A program made the position numbers and the translations under genes. From contig CAXAMN010023729.1 of assembly GCA_963970005.1 (NCBI GenBank), forward strand, positions 571,551 through 635,550: DNA of 64,000 bases. The letters are read 5' to 3'. Shown here in pieces: positions 23,454 through 34,474 of the stretch (position 1 is its first letter; each line of letters begins with the position of its first letter). Source of the DNA: Durusdinium trenchii. Lineage: Eukaryota; Sar; Dinophyceae; Suessiales; Symbiodiniaceae. Under the pieces are notes generated by a model. That model searched no databases. It saw only the letters and a list, made by a program, of their open reading frames with translations, and was not told where the DNA came from.

Positions 23454-23521
23454 TAGGTTTTAGTTTTTCAACCTTAAAAAAAGCAGGTCTAAGGCTCAGT
23501 AGGTATATATACCTCTAACCT
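23454..23521 (-). repeat. Element 1 right terminal inverted repeat
   Basis: The reverse complement begins TATATATACCTACTGAGCC and passes CTGCTTTTTTTAAGGTTG to the AACCTATCTTT region. It is the imperfect partner of 7024-7091. The palindrome AGGTATATATACCT overlaps the boundary, so the exact cut site cannot be set. Confidence 0.6.
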
Positions 23522-23561
23522 TCGGAACCGCTCCCCTTCCATTTGGTTCAGGTTCTGGTCT

Positions 23562-24186
23562 TTGAGTACATGTTTCTATTTAGAAAAAGGTCTTTGGCAT
23601 GCGTTCCAGCGCGACCCCGGTTCCGATCGAGTGAGGAGAGGAAGGGCTCCGACCTGGTCCCGAGCTGGTCCCGGTGTCGAGCTTCGCAGGGCTCCGAGCA
23701 AGAGATGGGGAACGGGCAGGGCGAGCCGGAGCAGGAGAGCAGCATCCGAACGCGTGGAAAACAAGAGCATCTCTGCATGGTTGGAAACTGCCAGAGATCT
23801 ATTTTATGTCGGGGAGGAGGTGAGGAGTAGAAAGAAAGTTCATAGTTGAGATCTACTTATACACTCAGAGCGCGAAAGGCCAGCGATTGGACGAGTTTGA
23901 GGAAGAAGATGGAATAATTCTTGTTGACAACCCCCAGGTGAATCCTGGTCCAATTTCTATGCTGATATTCACCGTGGCACATAAACAGATGTTCTTGGCA
24001 TGGTATGTTGTGCCACTCCTGGTTCAGTTTTTGTGGTTCTTTCAAGCCGGGAAGGCTGCGCATTGCTTAGAGGAGACCTACAGCATTCCCACAGTCTTTC
24101 GGCATCCTTCACGTTCCTTCGACACCTTTGCCGCTGGTAGTGGGGCTGGGTTTCCCTTCAAACTCAACTTTTTGGGAGGTGCGTAA
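23562..24186 (+). CDS. Possible host gene: basic segment plus membrane segment
   Basis: Two adjacent plus-strand frames have coding character. 23600-23849 is Arg-rich and ends in a helical stretch (ISAWLETARDLFYVGEEVRS). 23887-24186 starts MDEFEEEDGIILVDNPQ, followed by a hydrophobic segment (MFLAWYVVPLLVQFLWFF), probably transmembrane. Whether they are one gene with an intron near 23850 is not resolved. No family recognised. Confidence 0.35.
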
Positions 24187-24801
24187 CTGATTGAGCAATT
24201 GATAAATCAGCATGATGTCGCTCGATCGACTCACCAGAAGCATGCTGAATGCTGAAGGTCTTGCAAAGACTGCTGTTCATTTGAGGAGGACAGCTGTATG
24301 GGGACCACCCAGAAAACACGGCGACCGTCCTAGTTTGCTCATGTTTGGAGAAACACAGTGTCAGGAACTCACATGTAGGTCTTCTGACTTCTTCCTTCGT
24401 TTTCAGGTTGGGATGCGTTGAGATGCTGTGGCTCAAGAGAAGATAGACATCATTAGACATCATTGGTGAAATGCAGAGAAGATAGATCGACATCATCCCC
24501 GTCCGTTTGATATTTTTTTGCCATTCGCGCGCTCGGGCGGGTCAGAGACTGCTGCTTCCTTCAGCCGCAACCTGTAGGTCCGGTTTCGCGTGTCAGCGTG
24601 AAGCGGGGGTGAACATGGATTGACGATCTTCTTGGGCCATGGAGTGTTGACGGACTTGGGGAATTTGGAATACCAATTTGTAGCAATGTGCTTTTGTGGG
24701 GAAACAGGAGGTAACCATATACGCCGCAGTCCTCTCCATCCAAATTCGATGCTTTCAGCCAGGTAGTTCCGGTGGTTCAGTGGATGACACACTAGCTCAA
24801 G

Positions 24802-24919
24802 GGATCTCCGTCGATGGCGTTCTCCTTCCGCCGAATTCCACCGTGCCATTCCCTGTCACGATCCGTCACGCGTCCCCAAGCGACGCGGGGGGCGAACCCG
24901 CACTGCCCATTCTCGACAG
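24802..24919 (+). CDS. Host exon with strong splice sites next to the assembly gap
   Basis: The open stretch GISVDGVLLPPNSTVPFPVT...ALPILDR is bounded by an acceptor CTCAAG|GG and a donor GACAG|GTGTGG. It has clear protein-like composition and GC-rich third positions. The continuation would run into the region before the N gap and satellite array, so the gene may be interrupted there. Family not recognised. Confidence 0.5.
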
Positions 24920-25094
24920 GTGTGGATCCATGAGGCGGGATGGGTGGACCATCCAGAATGCTGGCGATGGGCTCGAGGGGGTGAAGAATAGGCCACCATT
25001 ATCACGAAAGGTAGCCCTTTAGGGGATACCTTGAGTTTGACTTGCGAAGCAAGTGTCGGCGAGTCCGGGTCTAATAATTGACATTCAATTCAAC

Positions 25095-25107
25095 ACCCCC
25101 CCCCCCC
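25095..25107 (+). repeat. C13 homopolymer at gap edge
   Basis: A run of C immediately precedes the 100-N gap and is resumed by CCC after it. The homopolymer is the likely reason for the assembly break. Confidence 0.9.
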
Positions 25108-25207
25108 NNNNNNNNNNNNNNNNNNNNNNNNNNNNNNNNNNNNNNNNNNNNNNNNNNNNNNNNNNNNNNNNNNNNNNNNNNNNNNNNNNNNNNNNNNNNN
25201 NNNNNNN
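25108..25207. other. Assembly gap (100 N)
   Basis: Exactly 100 N, a conventional scaffold gap of unknown true size. It is flanked by poly-C and the satellite-like array. Confidence 0.99.
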
Positions 25208-25213
25208 CCCTCC

Positions 25214-25568
25214 CAAATTCAATTCTCTCCTGGAGAACGTCTTCGTGAGCCTCTCTTGATTTCAGGATAGTTGAAACCCTCTTGAACATTCAGAAAGAGT
25301 GCATATGAAATTCTAATCACGAAAGGTGTTCCGCGAGGGGATACATACCTAGAGTTTGTTTTGTGAAGCACGTCAATTCTCTCCTGGGGAACGTCTTCGT
25401 GAGCCTCTTAATTCAATTCTCTCCTGGAGAACGTCTTCGTGAGCCTCTCATGATTTCAGGATAGTTGAAACCCTCTTGAACATTCAGAAAGAGTGCATAT
25501 GAAATTCTAATCACGAAAGGTTCCCCGAGGGGATCGAAAGGTGTTCCCCGAGGGGATACATACCTAGA
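25214..25568 (+). repeat. Left half of a ~0.2-kb tandem (satellite-like) array
   Basis: Repeated words are AATTCTCTCCTGGAGAACG, TCTTCGTGAGCCTCT, TTCAGGATAGTTGAAACCC and AATCACGAAAGGTGTTCC, then GAGGGGATACATACCTAGA. The array is cut after TAGA at 25565-25568, where element 2 begins. It resumes in register at 38901. A related word (TCACGAAAGGTAGCCC) is already present at 25003, before the gap, so the array probably extends into the gap. Confidence 0.85.
25565..25568 (+). repeat. Target site duplication TAGA (left)
   Basis: Intact array units read CATACCTAGAGTTTGTTTTG. Here CCTAGA is followed by element sequence CCCTGAAC, while at the other end CAGGG is followed by TAGAGTTTG. TAGA is therefore duplicated, giving a 4-bp target duplication. 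Confidence 0.8.
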
Positions 25569-25740
25569 CCCTGAACTTCAAACAGTAGTTAAAAAAACCA
25601 CTGTTGGCATTCAGCGGTTTATTTGCCATTTCCTCTTTTCCTCAGAGGTTTTCTCGTCTGGTAAAAAAACCACCGAGACATCCAGGAATGCCGTTGCAAA
25701 AAAACAACGGTTCTTTGTGCAAAAAAACAACGGTTCCTGG
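25569..25740 (+). repeat. Element 2 left terminal region with GCAAAnAACnnCGGTTCC motifs
   Basis: Begins CCCTGAACTTC, has GTTAAAAAAACC at about 20 bases, a second AAAAAAACCACCGAGAC block, and two copies of GCAAAAAAACAACGGTTC at about 25696 and 25719. Variants of the last motif recur at 32185-32253 and 38838-38860. Confidence 0.65.
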
Positions 25741-26036
25741 TATACCAGGCTGACACACATGAGTTTCTTTTTTCTCTTAGCGCTGTCGATCCATTCGCTT
25801 CCTTGCCCCGGCATTCAACCTTGGAAGACCAACAATTCATCTAAAACAGCTTGTGCTTATGTGCATTGTCACACATACAAGTCAAGAAACAATGAGATTT
25901 TGATGTCCATTGAATGCACACGTAGTTTCGTCAACCACATCACCCAATGAGCTCTCCGTCTTGGATGCCCTTTGAGTGCTGCCCCTGGGTGAACACAGGC
26001 GTAGTTTCAATTTCACTCGACACATCCACACCATGT

Positions 26037-28640
26037 TCACACACAATATGTGCCGACTGAAGTGCCCTTCAACCACCGCATGGCATCTTCCTCCCGATAA
26101 CAGTGGTAAAAGCGCATGTTGTAGAGGGATGATTTGGAATCGCGGCCAAGCTTGATGACCATCTTAGCAAATTCAATTTTGTAAGGGTCTCAAATTGAAT
26201 TCAATCGCTCAAACTGTGGAAAGTTGCGAAACTTGCAAAGGTTCAAATCTGAGCTACCAAGGTACGTGAATCTTTGGTCGTAGTCGAAACTCATCACGGT
26301 TCTCCCTGGGAACTGAATAAAACAAGAGTTGTTGTCATGCTGACGTCATGACTGTGTCCGCTGTACACTCACTTCCTGCCTGACAGCGTGCCGCACCAAC
26401 GTGATATAGCGCTTGGCCAGTCGCTGGGTCGTTTGATAAATTGCACTGCCTTCCTCGCGGGTCAGATACCGTCCGGCGTGCTCACACAAGCCGTGAAGCT
26501 TGGCCAGTGCGGTCCTGAACTTCCACGACAAACAAATCAATTTGAAAAGTCCTGAAATTACTGAAACACATGCATGTCTCTTTATTTCAACTGCATAATT
26601 CCATAGAGGCACATGCAGGATGACATCACGGCCAAAGGTCGATTGGGTTCAGAGTCAAAGTCACCTGACCTGCTCGCAGCGTCCTGTAAACAGGTGTGAA
26701 GCCACTGCGAGATTATTCGCCCGTTAAAACTCTTGGCGGTCCACATGATGGAGCCGTCTCTCTTGAATACCTTGGTCTCACAAAAAGGGTCGACCAACAA
26801 CAAGATTGTTCATTTTCTGAAAAAATAAAGGTTCCAAATTCCAAAGCTTCTTTCATTCCCACACCCAAACACCATGTTAGCTCGAAATGGAGGCTGAGAG
26901 CAATGTATTCTAGACGCACGGAGCCACAATCTAAAGTGGTCATACGCCTTGTCAAAATGAGATTGATCACGCACTGGCAAACCACCTGGGGCATGGAAGT
27001 AGTTCATCTCGAGCAACGTCAGCCTGCACTCAGCAAAGTGTTCCCAACCCGACGATGGAACAATTGGAAGAAATCACAAAAAAGTTCAATCACCAACATA
27101 CGCAACGTACTATCACGCACCGAGAAGCAGTCCACACCCGTTGATGTCATATGCAATTCCCAAGTTGATAACGTGCATAGAGCATACTTTCAAAATTTGC
27201 GGATGGAATCCGGGTGCTAAAATGATTGGGCCTAGGCTCTTGGTAATTCGACTGGGACAGCCAACAAAAAACAGGAGATTTGGGTTGATCCATGCATGCA
27301 TACCTGCTTTTGCAGGTCAAGGCGCAAGGATCAGGCTTTGTAAGTTGTCTTGCAAAAAAGGCTCCAGTATCAAATTCTTCCCATGCAGGCTGGTCATCCC
27401 AAAAGTTGAAGAACAGGCCAGCTTCATGACCCTTTCCTGCAGCACTGCACCTGTAGCATACGTTCTTGGTTTGCTGCCAGTTTCCAAAAAAGCGGAATAT
27501 CTGGCGATGCCACAACCAATCCCCCTTGAGCTCTGTCAAACAAAAAACTCATCCATTGGCAAGAAGGCTACCATCTGGGTCCAAACCTTTGAATGCAATG
27601 TTCAATGAGTAGGCGATCCGCCTGTAAACTTTATTCAATGTGACGTGTCGGTAGAGCTTGTGTTCCTCGAGTGCCCACAAGCACCAGCAACCGCATCTTG
27701 TCGAGTACGGTCGCCACAGCGGCAATGACAAGAAAATGCCGATCATTTTGCCTCCAGCAGTGCTCAATTTTGCTGCGTCCCCGTAGACTGCCACAGGAAT
27801 GTGGCTGTCACTGGCTGGAGACTCTACATACCCAACCTGTGGACTAGTATGCCTAACGTGGCGCCAGAATTGTCGCACGTCACTCTCCCTGACTTGGATG
27901 CCAGTAGTAGTGAAGAGGTGATGAAGAAGCAAATGGGGCTCCAACATTTCCTGCTCTTGGATTTCAAATCCGGAAGCCACCTTCTCATTGGACACTGGTA
28001 TTCGAATTCTGGTCGTTTCCTGAGAACCACTCGTGAGCACGAGACAGCTGACAAAATACAGATCAGAACTACGCATTTTAGCAAAGGAAGCGCGCTAATG
28101 CGGCAAGAGTCCAGCCCTGTTCGAGTCAACCGCTTGAGATCACGAGCCTCGTTCCCAGGCCTCAATGAGCCCAGCCTCAGGCTCTTTGGTTGGCATAGGC
28201 CACGGCTATCCTGCATGCATGAACTTTCTCTGAACTTCAAACAGTATTGAAACATGGGTTGGGATGCCGATGCACATGCAAGAGTGGTGTGATCCCCACG
28301 CTCTATCCAGCCTGAACGTGGCTTCTTGCTCTTTTCAACGCACGGCGGGCAGTGGTGACCTGTGCTACCATGTCTGGACACATCTGGCATCATCTGGCCA
28401 CGCTTCTACACACACTTAAACCCAAGAACTTAATCAGATCCAAGCCACCCCGGCTTGCAAATCATCCACGATGTCATAGAAATATGGCTCGTCAACGCTC
28501 TGTGTACCTCCGATTGATTGCGGCTGCAAGATCGACTCTGGTTTAATCCAGCGAGCACCACGGCTCCTTGATGCACTGGGTTTTGGATCCTCGAGACCTG
28601 CCTTGATCACAACGCAACTCCGCCAGCCATATGGCAAACA
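26037..28640 (-). CDS. DDE transposase of element 2 (multi-exon)
   Basis: Exons are read right to left. About 28630-28450 reads VVIKAGLEDPKPSASRS and SVDEPYFYDIVDDLQA. About 28060-27580 contains IPVAVYGDAAKL, a candidate first Asp, then FLSLPLWRPYST and NIAFKGLDPD, ending at a GTAGCC donor. The next exon, from about 27528, begins EL in phase (G+AG) and reads ELKGDWLWHRQIFRF, a candidate second Asp, then CYRC. About 27260-27150 reads VCSMHVINLGIAYDING. About 26525-26373 is helical (LAKLHGLCEHAGRYLTREEG). About 26320-26270 reads FPGRTVMSFDYDQRF. The last exon reads MVIKLGRDSKSSLYNMRFYH and CYREEDAMRWLKG, with TGA at 26037. The architecture matches the element 1 transposase, though sequences are far diverged. 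Its role is excision and insertion of the element. N-terminal exons are unresolved. Confidence 0.6.
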
Positions 28641-28961
28641 AAACTAGTAGACCCCAAATTGCACATGCTTGGCTCACTGTCACAAAAGACGGAACACTGC
28701 ATTCACTCAAGCGCAACCCTCAAAAAGTGCAAACTGACCGGTCATGACCTGATCATCATGAGTGAGCCCATGTGATGCCCCCTTGAAGCTTCCACCAAAA
28801 CCATGAATGCGGCTAGCCCACCACGCTCTGCCCAAAGAAACTTTAATTCAACAAATTCGAGAACAATCTGGAAAAGCTTCCTAGAACTGTGACAGAGCTA
28901 TCCCATGCAATGGGCACCACCGCCTAATCACGGTCCGGGTCAGTGAGACAAAATCTGCTGA

Positions 28962-31609
28962 TCAGGCCATGCTGATGGTTCCCAAGAAAGCCTTGAACTT
29001 ATCAAGGGCAGTCTTACCCACCTTCTCAGACGCTTTCACTTTTGACTCCTAGCGATCGATCGGAAGCGAGCCCTATAACGATCCAAAGTGATGTGCACGT
29101 TCTGTCTTGGAGTGCCGAAAGGAACGTCCTCCATACTATCGAAAGCATTCTGGAGTCCGTCTCGAGCTGTCTGAAGATTGCCCTTTTGAGTCTCAAGGGA
29201 CTTCTCAAGAGGGGCCCTCAAATCGTTGGACCTTGGGGGATGCAAAAAAGGTTCATCACATCAAAATGCCCGTATAAATCTTGCAGCATTCGATGGATGC
29301 ACCAAGAAGCAGCTTGCCAATCTTCTGGATTTTTGCACGCGCTTCGGCGATGCGGGCCGTCAGCTGATTCAGAACCTGGCAGGCACAGCCAAAGAAAAAC
29401 TTGTCAAGGAACATCAAATTAAGAAGCTGCCTTCTTGGCTTCCGCAGTCTTTGTTTTCCATGCTTCTTTTGCTTCCTTGACTTTGTTCCTTTCCGCCTCT
29501 CTCTCCTCCTTCTTACGCTGAGCCTCAGCCTCCTTCTGCTGTCGCCTTTCTTTGTCGGCATTGGACTCAGTCTTCGTCCGATTCCGTGGCTTCTTTGTCT
29601 TCCTCTTGCTTTTGCCTCCTCCTCCTCCACCTTTCTCTTTTGCATCCTTACCCTTGCGTGTTTTCTCCTTTTCTTCTGCTGTGTCATGACTGCGACTGCG
29701 ACTCTCTTCATCGGAGGTAGACGGAGATCTTCTGCGCTTCTTACGGCGCCGCTGGTCACGCTCAGCCTCAGATGAGCTTTCATCCACTTCCTCATGGACT
29801 TGATCCAGTATCGTTCGATCCTTCGACACTTCGCTTTCACCATCCCAGCACAAATACAATGTCATTTCCTAAGACGAGTGAGTGGCCGGGTGCTGCGTGT
29901 CAAGTTTGTCGTCTTATGGTTAGACCGGCCACCAAATCTCAAAAATTAACAAAGCTCTAGCAATCGAGAAGCCGGATTATTCGGGCAATCCGGGTGGGGC
30001 TTTACCTGCGTCCGAGCCAGTTCTTCATTTGATGTCTTGTTGTAAATGATCTCATCGACTACAGCCGGATCATGGTACTTCTCGATGAGAACCTGGCGCG
30101 TCATCCACCTCCAACATCCCATTTGCTCGAACTCGCGGCTGCGCTGGAGCCGCTGGACGATGGTGCTTCTCGACCATTTCTCGTTGCACCCAAGCCATTC
30201 CTCCCAGAGCTGTGCCATCTTCATGTGACCTGACTGGCGGGTCAAGCCAGGGGGACTAAACAGCAGTCGTGAAACTTCAGGAGGCTATGATGAGACAACT
30301 TTGCACTTGAATGAATCGATCAAAGCCACACTTGCGATTGGCTTCATGGTGTTTTTTGAGCTCAGGTGGTGTCTTGGGGCCTTGGCAGTCGTGCCGCAAT
30401 CTGACCAAAACTTTTGGCTCATGCAGTGCAAATGCGAGAACAAACAACAAAATTGAGGAAGTGGCTCTTGAAACTTCTGTAGAAGCGTTCCTTCCGAGTC
30501 TTGTACATCCGTCTTGCCCGTTTCTTTTTCTCGGCTTCTTCCGGATCCTCCTCATTTGCAATCTCAAGCTCAGCTGTGTCAGCACGCTTGAGGTTCTCTG
30601 CAAGTGCTTCTGGATCCAGTGTCTTGCCCCGTGTGACTTCCTCTGCACAGTTCGTCTGCGGCTGCTTTGCCTTTGCTTGCTTCCCTGACGCGGCCTTTGC
30701 AGCCTTCTTCGTCTTCTCCTCATCTTCTGCATCAGTCTTCTCTGCCTTACTCTTCCGCTTTTCTTGCTTCCCTGACTCAACCTTTGCAGCCTCCTTTTTC
30801 TTGTCCTTTTTGTTTTCTTTTGCATTATCAGCCTCATGTCCCCTCTGATGTCGCTTTGCTTGCTTCTCATCAACCTTCTTTTTATCATTTTTAGCTTCTG
30901 CCCCAGTCTCCGGTTCCTTCAGTCGCTTTGCTTGCTTTTCAGCAATCTTCTTCGTCTTCTCCTCTTTAGCTTCTGCCTCAGTCTCCTGCGGCTTCTGCGC
31001 CTTCTCTTGCTTAGCATTGGCCTTTGTTTTCTTCTCAGGCTCAGCCTTCGGGTCCTCCTGTCGCTTTGCTTGCTGCTCATCAGCCTCCTTGGTCTTCCCT
31101 AGGGTCTTTGCTTGCTGTGCATGTGCCTTCTTGGTCTTGTCATCTGCAGCTTCTCTCTCAGTCTCCTATGCCTTCTTCTGCTGCTTTTCTTCCTTATCAT
31201 TGGCCTTTGTTTGCTTCCCAGTCCCAGTCTCATTTTCCTTCTGTCGCTTAGCATCAGCCTCCTTGGCCTTTGCTTGCTGTCCAAACTCCTTTACAGCTTT
31301 CTTGGTCTTGTTCTCTTTAGCTTCGGCCTCAGTCTCTTCAGCCTTCTTCTTCTTCTCACTGCTGTTCCTCGATGTTGACTGGCTGCTTCTCACACTCACG
31401 GGTGAAGGCTGCGGCTCACCTATGGACTTTGATCGAACTCGCTTCCACTGGGATTGATCAGTGCTTGCACTGGCAATCTCAACCTTGCCCGATCGAGTCG
31501 AACAGGACTTTGCTGACGCACTTGCTGCTTGCCTTCGTTCTTTGGTATGCGAGCCATCCTCCGTGTCCTTGGTATTTGACTTTTGAACTTTTGAAGGTGG
31601 TGTCTTCAC
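28962..31609 (-). CDS. Lys/Glu-rich, coiled-coil cargo protein of element 2 (multi-exon)
   Basis: 31609-30500 on the minus strand is dominated by K/E/A repeats (KKKKAEETEAEAKENKTKKA and similar) in at least two frames, so several exons or decayed repeats are present. About 30235-30010 is the most ordered part: AQLWEEWLGCNEKWSRSTIV, CWRWMTRQVLIEKYHDP and VVDEIIYNKTSNEELARTQV. A basic Arg/Ser stretch follows (29860-29430). A helical exon about 29400-29275 reads QLTARIAEARAKIQKIGKLL; about 29240-29050 reads LEKSLETQKGNLQTARDG. The last exon reads VKASEKVGKTALDKFKAFLG and stops at 28962. The WRWM...KYHD...IIYNK block is one I associate with Lys-rich dinoflagellate transposon-linked proteins. Function unknown; DNA or chromatin binding is plausible. 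Confidence 0.5.
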
Positions 31610-32184
31610 TTCAACGCCTCAACAAAACATCCCTCATAAATTAATGAATCGAGGTCGATAGGTACCATTGATCTTACCTCAACTTGCTTGGAATGGACAT
31701 GGAAACGGGATAACACCCCCACCTTCACTCTCAGGGTCTTCAGTCTCACCATAAATTAATGTGCGCTGCGACCTTGCAGACACATTTTATAAGGATCCAG
31801 ATCTAGATCGAAGTGAAACTTGGAAACATGAAAAATCACTGAGTTTCCAGCAAAAGCCGTTCCGCCGATGTCATTTTTCTCGGCAGTCGTTTTGGTGCAG
31901 GCTGATCATCACCATGGTTGTGATACCCTTGAATGTACGTTGTTTGTGAGTCTTTTAACGTTTCGTCTTCTCCAAGCGATTCCTGAGCCCTGGCCCTTAG
32001 TAGCCGTTGCTTGGCACGTTGCAAGCAGTCGCTTGCAGAGCTCGCCATTCCAACTACACTCCGAGCAGTCGACCAACAATTATAATTGCTACCCCTGCCT
32101 GATCAAAAATGTGATCTGCGAATGCCACTCGTGTTAACAACTTCTCCAAATGCAAATTCAATGATGATATTGGTGGTGTCCTGT

Positions 32185-32253
32185 CCACGGCAAACAACGT
32201 CGGTTCCACGGCAAACAACGTCGGTTCCACGGCAAACAACGTCGGTTCCACGG
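32185..32253 (+). repeat. Three 21-bp tandem copies of terminal-type motif between cargo genes
   Basis: CCACGGCAAACAACGTCGGTT is repeated three times exactly at a period of 21, followed by CCACGG and GTCCACGGCACG. The core GGCAAACAACGTCGGTTCC resembles the motif inside both element ends (GCAAAAAAACAACGGTTCC on the left; GGCAAGAAAACGTTGGTGTCC near 38838). It lies between the 3' side of the methyltransferase-like gene and the 5' side of the Lys-rich gene. Confidence 0.75.
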
Positions 32254-32629
32254 TCTGTCCATGCTTTGTCCACGGCACGATGTTTTTCAAAAAGTGTCAG
32301 CTTACCTTTTTAAAAGAGATTGTTTTCCTCGTGTTTTGGCAATCATTCGTATACGAGGTTTGCATCCCTGTACGGCTCTAAGCTGCCTGCGCAGGAAGTC
32401 CTGCGCCGTGCAAATTTGTGAAAACCCAAACCTTGGCAAGCCAAAGGAGCATTGCCTAGATGCAAGTGGACTAGCTGTGACTAGTCCAAGCCTTGACTGA
32501 TCAAAGGCTGGTAGCGGCCCGCCAGCACCTCTTGCTTCAAGAAGTGCCTCACTTCTCCCAACTCAGCTGGCTCCCATACGGCCAGTGTCTTTGCCTGGAA
32601 AGGTGGAATTCAAGCTCAATCTGAGAATC

Positions 32630-34474
32630 GACCGGGGGGGGGGGGCATCTGGGGCATCTGGTAGAATACGCTTGTACCCTGCCTTTCGCTTCCAAATAGG
32701 TGAGTCACTAGAAAGTAGATCACTGAGGTGTCCTTTGTTCTCTCCCTGAGCCGGCGTCAGGAATGATTGAACACCCCAATACAACTCAAATTGCAAAGCA
32801 AAAGTTGGTAGAGAAAAAGGTGTTCAGTTTGCTTGGAGCAACCAGGGCGCTACCCACTTCAGGTGATTCTTTCGGACTGCTTTTGCAAACTGTCTTGGAT
32901 ATGCGGCAGATTGCTTCATGAAACTTCCTCCACACCTAGGTTGACCGACCACGCCAACTACCTTGCAAAGATAAAGTCAAGCATTCCAGTGACTTGACTT
33001 CATGTGAATCCTTCCACTCACGGGCCATGCATGTGTACCTCCACACTCCCAACTATATCATATATAGATCGATCATTATAATCGATATCTATATCGATCG
33101 AATCATATATACATCACCGCAGGCCTGTCACTGCCAAAAACTCAACCTGTGCTTGCGTTACTCCTCTAAAGTCCGGTCTCTAGGTCCCAAACACCTTCCG
33201 CTCTCCTTTCTTGTTGGTGTACTTCTTGGTCATTTTCCCAGAGTACTTGGCAACCCGGTCGTGGGTCCTTTGGCAAAGCGCGCGTTTCAACCTGCGAGCC
33301 CACATCCTCAGGAAGTAGCACAAAAACGATTACGCACACCTCCATCCAAAGCAGAACAAAAGCGACTTCTCGATCTCTGTTATTGAAATTGATTCAGTCT
33401 TTTTTCTCGGCGGTCATTTCATTTGGGCCCCGACGCAGAACCAAAGCACTTGCTTGGCTTGTAGCACCGGTGGCCATAGCTTGCCATCCAACTTAGCACA
33501 ACCAAAAAGGCACGCGTTTGCTCTCAGACTTTCTCAGGGACATTTCAAGAATCGAATTGTTGACTTGTCCCAGCTTGTCATTCATGTCATTCCACTCTGA
33601 GGTCTAAACAAAAAAGCGTTGGTCCAGTGCCCCACTCCACTCAGCAGGGATTGCACCTGCTTCAGTGGGCCAAAGTAGTCCATCACACTGCTACAAGGTT
33701 GCTCCGTCAAGAAGAATACTCCCCTCAAGGAAGCGATGATGAGTAGAATAGCCCATCGGGTCGTCAACCTGCCAAAGAAAGCATGCATACACATGCCAAA
33801 ACTAATGCACTCCGCGTTTCTGATGTTCACTTGCCAACACCTCCAAAAATTTTTGCACATCCCAAAACTACTGTCTAAAACTTGTCATGTCAAGAAACCG
33901 ATTAGCAGAGCTTATATAGCTCCTAGTCGTGTCTCCTTCTGGAGATTCACGAGTACGCTTATGGCTGCCAGCATTGATAAATACCCACGACGAACACGGA
34001 GGCCCTCCAAAGAGTAAGCCATTCTGGCGAATCTTGAGTACCTTGTGCACCGCCTTGATCCATCCTCCCCTGAGCAGGCATCTCAAACTTGCATCAATTT
34101 AAGCAAAATTGAGGGCTGAGAGAACCAGGACCCCAACACACTGTTCAGATCATGGCTGTCATCCTTCAATATCTCGAAGAAGTCCCTCAGTCATGGACTT
34201 GCACCGTCATATACACATTGCATTGCATTTATTCACCGGAAATCTTGCTAGGCATTAGACGCGTTGTAGTCATTCTCACCTGAGAGACACAAAAAGAGAG
34301 AGAGAGAGAGAGAAAGTCAGAGAGCGGCAGAGATGGATAAAAAGTCCAAAAATGTCCAAAACATCAGCGAGATCTCTCGTAGAAAAACTTGTACCAAATT
34401 TGGGTACCAAGTGTGGCACTCCACTCCTTGAACAGGTTCCGCTCGCCAGCAAAGAAGTCTGCGCAATCCACCAC
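32630..34474 (-). CDS. Cytosine-5-methyltransferase-like protein of element 2 (multi-exon)
   Basis: The 34474-34408 exon (acceptor TTTGAG) reads VVDCADFFAGERNLFKEW, i.e. SAM-binding motif I. The 34069-33899 exon (acceptor GCTCAG) reads NGLLFGGPPCSSWVFINAG followed by HKRTRESPEGD, with the catalytic-type PPC of DNA C5-methyltransferases, and ends in a split Arg codon. The 33768 exon restores the phase (CG+G) and reads LTTRWAILLIIASLRGVF and FLTEQPCSSVMDYF, where EQP takes the place of ENV. About 33315-33220 reads KMTKKYTNKKGERKVFG, matching VDKQGKKRWKGN of the element 1 protein. The 3' end is not fixed; coding character fades near 32.6 kb. The catalytic PC is retained here, so activity is possible. 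Known bacterial and eukaryotic DNMTs also carry target-recognition domains that I cannot identify. Confidence 0.6.
34290..34314 (+). repeat. (GA)n microsatellite
   Basis: A short AGAGAGAGAG run in an intron of the methyltransferase-like gene of element 2, like the (GA)n in element 1. Confidence 0.8.

Larger units (their letters stand above)
7024..23521 (-). mobile_element. Element 1: ~16.5-kb class II (DDE) transposon with cargo genes
   Basis: The ends are inverted copies. Read inward, both start TATATATACCT, reach a CTnCTTTTTTT tract after about 28 bases, then GGnTGnA(n)AAAA, and keep resembling each other for about 70 bases. All recognisable coding between them is on the minus strand: a CACTA-like DDE transposase at the 3' end (7248-9092), a GIY-YIG-like gene (9332-10252), a hydrophilic/coiled-coil gene (~11.7-14.9 kb), a cytosine-methyltransferase-like gene (~15.7-19.3 kb) and a Lys-rich/acidic gene (~19.4-22.2 kb). 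The exact terminus and target duplication are ambiguous because both ends sit in a TATATA palindrome (TA or TATA duplications are possible). The gene set parallels element 2 at 25569-38896. The class assignment rests on the transposase motifs. Confidence 0.65.

Noticed and set aside
30400-30425. TTTTGGCTCATG as a relic dinoflagellate spliced leader
   Set aside because: Only the TTTTGGCTC core matches; the flanks differ. Similar partial matches at 56076 and 56980 look random.
29401-31457. Long plus-strand Phe/Leu/Ser-rich frames
   Set aside because: These are antisense shadows of the Lys/Glu-rich coding repeats on the minus strand.
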